Part shown: in pieces, positions 58,193-64,000 of the stretch
How the letters are laid out: each line of letters starts with the position of its first letter
Numbering within the stretch: the first letter of the stretch is position 1
NCBI RefSeq assembly: GCF_900114785.1
Contig: NZ_FOUG01000014.1
Span: 62,001-126,000, forward strand
DNA length: 64,000 bases
Origin: Variovorax sp. OV329
GTDB taxonomy: Bacteria; Pseudomonadota; Gammaproteobacteria; Burkholderiales; Burkholderiaceae_C
Direction of reading: 5' to 3'
Program-made: the position numbers and the translations under genes
The notes under the pieces: model-generated
The model's database searches: none
Seen by the model: the letters and a program-made list of their open reading frames with translations, nothing else
What the model was told of the DNA's origin: nothing

Positions 58193-58369
58193 TCAGGCTG
58201 CCTTCGCAGCAGGCTTGGCGCTCTTGGCGTGCTTGCTGGTGGACTTCTTCGCGTGCTTGGTCGACGAGCTGGACTTGTGCGCAGACGTGCCGTGGGTGGT
58301 GGCGGCGGAGGCTTGCACGCAGGCGGCTGCAGCGAACATGGCGATGACGATGGCGACGAGCTTCTTCAT
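58193..58369 (-). CDS. small secreted Lys/Ser/Ala-rich protein
   Basis: Protein of 58 residues. MKKLVAIVIAMFAAAACVQASAA is a clear Sec signal, leaving a mature peptide of about 35 residues made almost only of Lys, Ser, Ala, Thr and His. A GGAA ribosome site precedes the ATG at 58369; an upstream in-frame ATG at 58435 would bury the signal. Small secreted proteins with such basic tails occur in Burkholderiales without a known role. Stands alone between the recombinase and the DUF445 gene. Confidence 0.7.
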   Translation of the reverse strand: MKKLVAIVIAMFAAAACVQASAATTHGTSAHKSSSSTKHAKKSTSKHAKSAKPAAKAA

Positions 58370-58471
58370 GGAATTTCCTGTTTGGAGTGGATCTTGGAAA
58401 ACCTCGCGGCACGGAGGCCGAAGGCCTTCGTACAACGGCGCAGATTCAGCCGCCGTTGACCGGCTTGTTCC

Positions 58472-59743
58472 TCACGCGCGCAGCCATTGCGTGACCGCAT
58501 GGATCGACAGGCCCACCAGTCCGCCCACCAGCGTGCCGTTGATGCGGATGAACTGCAGGTCGCGGCCCACGTTGCGCTCCAGCTCGGCGGTCATCTCGTC
58601 GGTGTTCCAGGCGTCCACCCGCTCGACGATATAGCGGCGGATGTCCTCGCGGTAGCGCTCGATGGCCAGCGGCGCGGCCGAGGTGACCTGCTCGTTGATC
58701 CAGCGGCGCATCGACGCATCGGATTGCAGGCGCTCGCCCAGTTCCTGCGCCAGCCCCGAGATGCGCGCGCCGATGGAGGACTCGGGCCGTTGAAGGTCCG
58801 CATGCAGCCAGCCCAGCAGCTCGTCCCACAGGCCGTGCAGGTACTGGCCCAGCGCGGGGTGCGCCAGCAGGTCGGCGCGCAGCTTCTCGCCGCGCGCCTG
58901 GAAGTCCGGATCGTGCTGCAGCCGCTCGACGAACTCGCGGGTGAAGACGTCGAAGCGCTGGCGCAGCGGATGCTCGGGCTGCGCCGCCAGGTCGCCGATG
59001 GTGGTCGCCACCACCGACACCACCTTGCGCGTGGCCAGGCGGGCCGCCACCTGGTCCAGGCCCACGTAGCGCAGCGCCTTGACCTCGCGGGCGATGGCGT
59101 CGGTGATGTGCTCCTGCACCGACTCGCCCTCCACCAGCGTGGCCACCTGGCGCAGCACGTCGTCCAGCAGCGCCTGGTGGCGGCCGCCTTCGGTCAGCGC
59201 CTCCAGCGCCCGGCCCGCCAGGCGTGACAGATCCAGCTTCGCCAGCCCCGCCGCCGCCGCATGCCCCAGGAAGGCGCGCACCCGGTCGTCGTCGAAGGCC
59301 GAAAGCCCGTAGCGCGCCGCCGCCACGCCCACCCGCCCCAGTTGCCGGCCGTTGTCCGGCTGCGCCATCCACTGCGCCAGCCGGCCGGCCGGGTCGAACT
59401 GCTCCAGCTTGGCCAGCACCTGCTGGGTGGACAGGAAGTTGTTGCAGATGAAGCCGGCCAGGTTGGCGCCGATGCGCGACTTGTTCTCCGGAATGATGGC
59501 CGTGTGCGGAATGGGCAGCCCCAGGGGATGCCGGAACAGCGCCACCACGGCGAACCAGTCGGCGATGGCGCCCACCATGGCCGCCTCGGCGAAGGCGGCG
59601 ACATAGCCCCAGGCCAGGTGCCGGCTCTCCATGGCCGTGGCCAGCGCGTAGACGCAGGCGGCCACGCCCAACAGGCCCAGCGCGATGCGCTTCATGCGCA
59701 CCAGGCGCTGCGACTGGAGGTCCTGCTGCTGCGCCGTCGCCAT
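58472..59743 (-). CDS. DUF445 domain-containing membrane protein
   Basis: Protein of 423 residues of the YjiN/DUF445 family, function unknown. Two N-terminal membrane segments (about 18-37 and 48-70) frame AEAAMVGAIADWFAVVALFRHPLGLPIPHTAIIPENKSRIG, the family signature; a last helix near the C-terminus (LVGGLVGLSIHAVTQWL) completes the topology. The central 300 residues are helical and probably periplasmic or cytoplasmic coils. It precedes argE in the minus-strand direction by 17 bp and could be its cotranscribed partner. Confidence 0.9.
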   Translation of the reverse strand: MATAQQQDLQSQRLVRMKRIALGLLGVAACVYALATAMESRHLAWGYVAAFAEAAMVGAIADWFAVVALFRHPLGLPIPHTAIIPENKSRIGANLAGFICNNFLSTQQVLAKLEQFDPAGRLAQWMAQPDNGRQLGRVGVAAARYGLSAFDDDRVRAFLGHAAAAGLAKLDLSRLAGRALEALTEGGRHQALLDDVLRQVATLVEGESVQEHITDAIAREVKALRYVGLDQVAARLATRKVVSVVATTIGDLAAQPEHPLRQRFDVFTREFVERLQHDPDFQARGEKLRADLLAHPALGQYLHGLWDELLGWLHADLQRPESSIGARISGLAQELGERLQSDASMRRWINEQVTSAAPLAIERYREDIRRYIVERVDAWNTDEMTAELERNVGRDLQFIRINGTLVGGLVGLSIHAVTQWLRA

Positions 59744-59760
59744 CCGTTAGACGAGGCGGC

Positions 59761-60972
59761 TCAGCCCACTTCGCGCGCCAGCGCCAGGCCGCGCATGAAG
59801 ACTTCGCAGCGGGCCAGCTGGTCGAGCGTGACGTATTCGTCCGGCTGGTGCGCCTGCGTGATGCTGCCGGGGCCGCACACCACGGTGGGAATGCCGGCGT
59901 TCTTGAACAGGCCCGCCTCGGTGCCGAAGGCCACCAGGGTGGTGCTCGCATTGCCCGACAGGCGCTGCGCCAGCCGCGTGACCGGGTCGCGCGCCGAAGT
60001 CAGGAAGCTGGGAATCTCGCAGATGGTCTCGAAGCTGATGCCGGTGTCGGGCCCCACCTTCTTCATGCCGGTCTCCAGTTGCCTCGCATAGGCCAGCACG
60101 TCCTTCTGCATGGCCAGTGCGTCGGCCGTGGGCAGGTTGCGGAATTCATAGCGGAACTCGGCGTCGCGCGGCACCACGTTGTCGGCGATGCCGCCATGGA
60201 ACTGGCCCACGCTGGCCGTGCTGAAGGGCACGTCGAAGCCCTCGTAGCGCGCCTCGCTCCTCTCGAAACCCTCGGCCATGTCGCGCACCTTGCCCACCAG
60301 GCGGGCCGCCATCTCGATGGCGTTGACCGACTGCGGCGTGAGGGAGGAATGCGCCTCCTTGCCGCGCACGCAGCAGCGCCAGCGGTACACACCCTTGTGG
60401 GCGATGGCCGGCACCATGTTGGTCGGCTCGCCCACGATGCAGGCCACCGGCTTGACGCCAGCCTCCTTCATGTCGGCGATGAGCTCGCGCACCCCGAAGC
60501 AGCCCACTTCCTCGTCGTAGCTGAAGGCGAAGTGCACCGCAAAGGGCGATTCGCTTTCCAGGAAGCGCTCGGCATTGGCCAGGGCGATGGCGATGAAGGC
60601 CTTCATGTCGGCGCTGCCGCGGCCGTACAGGCGCGGGCCGATCTGCTCCACGTGGCCGTCGGCGAATTCCTCCCCGGGCCAGTCCTGCACGCTGCCCGAG
60701 AGCGGGTCCACCGTCCAGTCCTGCCCGTCCCAGGGCACGGTGTCGGTGTGGCCCGAGAGAATGATGCCGCTGGGCTTGCCCGCGCCCAGGGTGGCGAAGA
60801 GGTTGGCCTTGGTCTTGTCGGCGTTCCAGGTCAGGCGGCTGCGCACGCCCAGCGCGTTGAGGTGGTCGCGCACGTACTCGATCAGTTCGAGGTTGCTGTT
60901 GGCACTGACGGTGTTCATGCGCACCAGGGTCTGGGCCATTTCCAGGGCGCGGTTCGAAAGGACATGGGACAT
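59761..60972 (-). CDS. argE: acetylornithine deacetylase
   Basis: M20 metallopeptidase-type deacylase of 403 residues, converting N-acetylornithine to ornithine in arginine synthesis. The two-metal site is visible in LSGHTDTVPWDG (His, Asp), YGRGSADMKAFIA (Asp) and FSYDEEVGCFGVREL (catalytic Glu pair), with VGEPTNMVPAIAHKG typical of the ArgE group; GTEAGLFKNAGIPTVVCGPG closes the site. The start MSHVLSN at 60972 fits family length. Divergent from the M20D amidohydrolase (106-bp gap). Confidence 0.92.
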   Translation of the reverse strand: MSHVLSNRALEMAQTLVRMNTVSANSNLELIEYVRDHLNALGVRSRLTWNADKTKANLFATLGAGKPSGIILSGHTDTVPWDGQDWTVDPLSGSVQDWPGEEFADGHVEQIGPRLYGRGSADMKAFIAIALANAERFLESESPFAVHFAFSYDEEVGCFGVRELIADMKEAGVKPVACIVGEPTNMVPAIAHKGVYRWRCCVRGKEAHSSLTPQSVNAIEMAARLVGKVRDMAEGFERSEARYEGFDVPFSTASVGQFHGGIADNVVPRDAEFRYEFRNLPTADALAMQKDVLAYARQLETGMKKVGPDTGISFETICEIPSFLTSARDPVTRLAQRLSGNASTTLVAFGTEAGLFKNAGIPTVVCGPGSITQAHQPDEYVTLDQLARCEVFMRGLALAREVG

Positions 60973-61078
60973 GCGACCCATTGTGGTCCAAGTCGGCGCG
61001 CGCCGCCCTACCCACAAGGGGGCACATTCGGCGCGTGGACAACGCCTCATTCGAGGCGCTGGTCTAGACTGTCTCCCC

Positions 61079-62272
61079 ATGAAACTGATCGATTCGCTCG
61101 TCGAGCAGGCGCCGGGCATCGCCACGCTGCGACGTGAAATCCATGCCCATCCGGAACTCTGCTACGAGGAAGTGCGCACTTCGGACCTGGTGGCCGCCAA
61201 GCTCACCGAATGGGGCATTCCCGTGCACCGCGGCATGGGCACCACCGGCGTGGTGGGCATCGTCAAGAACGGCACCAGCCCCCGCGCCGTCGGCCTGCGC
61301 GCCGACATGGACGCGCTGCCCGTGACCGAGCTCAACACCTTCGACCATGCCAGCAAGGTCCACGGCAAGATGCACGCCTGCGGCCACGACGGCCACACCG
61401 CCATGCTGCTGGCGGCGGCGCAGCACCTGTCGAAGCACCGCAACTTCGACGGCACCGTCTACCTGATCTTCCAGCCCGCCGAAGAAGGCGGCGGCGGCGC
61501 CCGCGAGATGATCAAGGACGGCCTGTTCGACAAGTTCCCCATGGACGCCGTGTTCGGCATGCACAACTGGCCGGGCATGAAGGCCGGCGAGTTCGCCGTC
61601 AGCCCCGGGCCGGTGATGGCGTCGAGCAACCAGTTCCACATCACCATCCGCGGCAAGGGCGGCCACGCGGCGCTGCCGCACACCAGCATCGACCCGGTGC
61701 CCATCGGCGCGGAAATGGTGCTGGCCTTCCAGACCATCCTCACGCGCAACATGAAGCCCACCGAGGCGGGCGTGATCTCGGTCACCATGTTCCATGCCGG
61801 CGAGGCGCCCACGGTGACGCCCGACAACGTCGAGCTGCGCGGCACGGTGCGCACCTTCACGCTGGAAGTGCTCGACCTGATCGAGCGGCGCATGAAGGAA
61901 GTGGCCGAGGGCATCTGCGCGGCGCACGGCGCGCAGCTGGACTTCGAGTTCATCCGCACCTACCCGCCCACCATCAACACCGAGGCCGAGGCCAACTTCG
62001 CCCGCCGCGTCATGGCCGGCATCGTTGGCGAGGACAACGTGCTGCCGCAGATCGGCGCCATGACCGCCGAGGACTTTTCCTTCATGCTGCAGGCCAAGCC
62101 CGGCGCCTACGCCTGGATCGGCAACGGCGACGGCGCCCACCGCGACCTGCACCACGGCGCCGGCCCCTGCACGCTGCACAACGCCAGCTACGACTTCAAC
62201 GACAAGCTCATCCCGCTGGGCGCCACGATGTGGGTGCAGTTGGCCGAACAGTTCCTCAACGAGAAGAAATAG
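61079..62272 (+). CDS. M20D family amidohydrolase (hippurate hydrolase-like)
   Basis: Metal-dependent amidase of 397 residues that removes acyl groups from amino acids (aminoacylase/hippurate hydrolase group). LRREIHAHPELCYEE, LRADMDALPV, the metal-site MHACGHDGHTAMLLAAAQ and IFQPAEEGGGGAREMI are diagnostic; GMHNWPGMKAGEFAV and GKGGHAALPHTSIDP complete the family. The natural substrate is open. It sits 7 bp ahead of the DUF2817 peptidase gene, suggesting a shared peptide or amide-scavenging unit. Confidence 0.93.
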   Translation: MKLIDSLVEQAPGIATLRREIHAHPELCYEEVRTSDLVAAKLTEWGIPVHRGMGTTGVVGIVKNGTSPRAVGLRADMDALPVTELNTFDHASKVHGKMHACGHDGHTAMLLAAAQHLSKHRNFDGTVYLIFQPAEEGGGGAREMIKDGLFDKFPMDAVFGMHNWPGMKAGEFAVSPGPVMASSNQFHITIRGKGGHAALPHTSIDPVPIGAEMVLAFQTILTRNMKPTEAGVISVTMFHAGEAPTVTPDNVELRGTVRTFTLEVLDLIERRMKEVAEGICAAHGAQLDFEFIRTYPPTINTEAEANFARRVMAGIVGEDNVLPQIGAMTAEDFSFMLQAKPGAYAWIGNGDGAHRDLHHGAGPCTLHNASYDFNDKLIPLGATMWVQLAEQFLNEKK

Positions 62273-62279
62273 GACGCCC

Positions 62280-63377
62280 ATGATCGGTGTGGTGGAAGCG
62301 TTTTCGCCCAGCTATGCGCTGGCGCGCCAGAGATTCCTCTCGGGCTGCATGGCCGCCGGCCTGCGGGCGCAGGCCCATGTGCACCCGCTGAAGGGCCGCG
62401 AAGGCGAGGCCCTGGCGATGGACGTGGCGCTGGACGGCGCGCCCGACGCGAAGCACCTGCTCATCCTCAGCAGCGCCTGCCACGGCGTGGAGGGCCACTG
62501 CGGCAGCGGCGTGCAGGTGTTCGCGCTGCACGACCACGAATGGCGCGACAAGGCACGCGCCGCCGGCGTGGCCGTGCTCTATGTGCATGCGCTCAATCCG
62601 CACGGCTTCTCTCACGGACGCCGGGTGACGCAGGAGAACGTCGACCTCAACCGCAATTTCTTCGACTTCGACAAGCCGCTGCCGGTGAACGCGGCCTATG
62701 CGCAGCTGGCCGAGTTGCTGCTGCCCGCGACCTGGCCGCCGACGGCGGAGAACCAGGCCGCCATCGACGCCTGGATCGCCGCCCACGGCATCAAGGCCTA
62801 CCAGGCCGCGGTGACCGCCGGGCAGTACCAGTTTCCGGACGGCATGTTCTTCGGCGGCCAGGCGCCCACCTGGAGCAATTCCACCTTCCGCAAGGTGCTG
62901 CGCGAGCACGGCAAGGCGGCGCAGGCCGTGGCCTGGATCGACCTGCACACGGGCCTGGGCCCCAACGGGCACGGCGAGCGCATCTTGGCCTGCCGGGACG
63001 ACAAGGCCGCCTATGCCCGGGCCAACGCCTGGTGGGGCGGCGAGCACGCGGTCACCTCGACCTACGACGGCTCCTCCACCTCGGCGCTGCTCAACGGCCT
63101 CATGTGGAACTCGATCTACGAGGAATGTCCCAAGGCCGAGTTCACCGCCATCGCGCTTGAATACGGCACGCTGCCCATGCTGGAAGTGACCGGTGCATTG
63201 CGCGCCGACCACTGGATGCACAAGCACGCGGGCCAGGCCTCGCCGGAACTGGCGGCCTCGATCCGCCAGCAGATGCGCGAGGCCTTCTACGCCGACACCG
63301 ACGCGTGGAAGGGGCAGATCATCAGCCAGGCGCGGCAGGCCATGTTCCAGGCCGTGGACGGGCTGGCGAAAACCTGA
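62280..63377 (+). CDS. M14-like metallopeptidase (DUF2817)
   Basis: Protein of 365 residues in the DUF2817/M14-like zinc peptidase family. HGVEGHCGSG supplies the first metal residues (HxxE-like), ENVDLNRNFFDF is the substrate-arginine motif seen in carboxypeptidases, and WIDLHTGLGPNGHGE holds a further histidine ligand; FTAIALEYGTLP carries a candidate catalytic Glu. No signal peptide, so cytosolic. Presumed to trim short peptides or amides with the upstream amidohydrolase. Confidence 0.87.
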   Translation: MIGVVEAFSPSYALARQRFLSGCMAAGLRAQAHVHPLKGREGEALAMDVALDGAPDAKHLLILSSACHGVEGHCGSGVQVFALHDHEWRDKARAAGVAVLYVHALNPHGFSHGRRVTQENVDLNRNFFDFDKPLPVNAAYAQLAELLLPATWPPTAENQAAIDAWIAAHGIKAYQAAVTAGQYQFPDGMFFGGQAPTWSNSTFRKVLREHGKAAQAVAWIDLHTGLGPNGHGERILACRDDKAAYARANAWWGGEHAVTSTYDGSSTSALLNGLMWNSIYEECPKAEFTAIALEYGTLPMLEVTGALRADHWMHKHAGQASPELAASIRQQMREAFYADTDAWKGQIISQARQAMFQAVDGLAKT

Positions 63378-63383
63378 AGACGC

Positions 63384-64000
63384 TCAGGCCTGGCGGCCGC
63401 GGTCTTCCGCGATGACCAGCAGGCCGTCCATGATCAGGCTCTCGACCAGCTGGAACTGGGTGGACATGGACGGCGCCATCTTCCAGCCCGCGCCGCCGGT
63501 CATGTAGCGCGCAGGCTCCTGGCCGGTGTGCTCGCGCAGGTGGGCCACCATGCGCTCCACCGCGCCGGCGATGGCGTAGGTGCCGCCGCTGGTGAGCGCA
63601 TCGCTGGTGTTGGTCGGGAAATGCACCACCTCGCCGGTCGGCACGTGCAGGCCGGCGGTGCCGGATTCGAGAGCGCGCAGCATGATGCCGTGGCCGGGCA
63701 GGATCAGGCCGCCCAGGAACTTGCCGTCGGAATCCACGGCCTCCACCGTGACGGCGGTGCCGATCAGCACCACCACCATGGGCCGCGCGGGGCCTTCGCT
63801 CAGCATGCGGTGACGCGCGCCGATCATGGCCACCCAGCGGTCCGCGCCCAGGCGGGTCGGGTGGTCGTAGCCGTTGGTGATGCCCGCCTCGGATGTCGTG
63901 GGCACCACCCAGCGGGCGGCGCAGTCGAAACGCTCGTTGACCTGCTCCTCGGCGCGTCGGCGCACCGCGTCGCCGGCCACCACGCAGCCCAGCATGGAAG
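63384..64000 (-). CDS. coaX: type III pantothenate kinase, N-terminus cut by right edge
   Basis: Enzyme that phosphorylates pantothenate in the first step of coenzyme A synthesis. About 205 C-terminal residues are present. [13 protein letters not shown] carries the GADR catalytic region, [27 protein letters not shown] is the phosphate-binding loop, and [20 protein letters not shown] and [10 protein letters not shown] are typical of CoaX. The ATP-binding N-terminus lies beyond position 64000. Convergent with the DUF2817 gene (6-bp gap). Confidence 0.9.
   Translation of the reverse strand, partial: SMLGCVVAGDAVRRRAEEQVNERFDCAARWVVPTTSEAGITNGYDHPTRLGADRWVAMIGARHRMLSEGPARPMVVVLIGTAVTVEAVDSDGKFLGGLILPGHGIMLRALESGTAGLHVPTGEVVHFPTNTSDALTSGGTYAIAGAVERMVAHLREHTGQEPARYMTGGAGWKMAPSMSTQFQLVESLIMDGLLVIAEDRGRQA

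Overview
The window looks like a chromosomal segment of a high-GC betaproteobacterium of the order Burkholderiales, most likely family Comamonadaceae (Variovorax/Ramlibacter-like). The grounds are a Bug-family solute receptor, TRAP transporter, slmA next to argB, a PhaI/PhaF-type phasin with a TetR regulator, and GC-rich codon use over most of its length. The genus is inference.

Layout. (1) 1-13.5 kb, catabolic region: an SDR/LysR divergent pair; a leftward operon of a fumarylacetoacetate-hydrolase-family (FAH) enzyme and two SDR dehydrogenases; and, divergent from it, a rightward operon of a GntR regulator, a three-gene TRAP transporter (DctP, Q, M), a UxaA-type altronate dehydratase and an Ldh-family dehydrogenase. 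It ends with a separate PdxA-like/Bug-receptor pair under a LysR regulator. The enzymes fit a non-phosphorylative route: sugar acid uptake, dehydration, oxidation to a 2,4-diketo acid and cleavage to pyruvate plus a hydroxy acid. (2) 13.6-20.5 kb, housekeeping: DUF2501 protein, katG, slmA, galE, argB and a WecA-like polyprenyl-phosphate sugar-phosphate transferase.

(3) 20.5-46.2 kb, surface polysaccharide (O-antigen) island. It has glycosyltransferases including a 1233-residue protein with three GT4-like domains, manC, wzm, wzt, gmd and rmd (GDP-D-rhamnose supply and ABC export), and rfbBDAC (dTDP-L-rhamnose supply). Between the two sugar pathways lies a lower-GC, mostly leftward block with five SAM methyltransferases, two more glycosyltransferases and unrecognised proteins. 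Two genes in this block carry single-base frameshifts, and a 3' fragment of a tRNA-Pro gene lies inside it. WecA-like initiation, cytoplasmic extension and methylation, and Wzm/Wzt export would make a methylated polysaccharide that may contain both D- and L-rhamnose. No phosphomannomutase, ligase, Wzx or Wzy is present.

(4) 46.3-54.7 kb: phasin, TetR regulator, TPR-like protein, acyl-CoA-binding protein, CaiB-type CoA-transferase, HExxH lipoprotein peptidase, molybdopterin oxidoreductase and a branched-chain-amino-acid-type ABC receptor. (5) 54.7-58.0 kb: a 1.9-kb gene-poor, lower-GC tract with short inverted repeats, followed by a divergent tyrosine-recombinase-like gene; this is the clearest horizontally acquired spot outside the O-antigen island. 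(6) 58.2-64 kb: a small secreted basic protein, DUF445 membrane protein, acetylornithine deacetylase, M20 amidohydrolase, DUF2817 metallopeptidase and a type III pantothenate kinase cut by the right edge.
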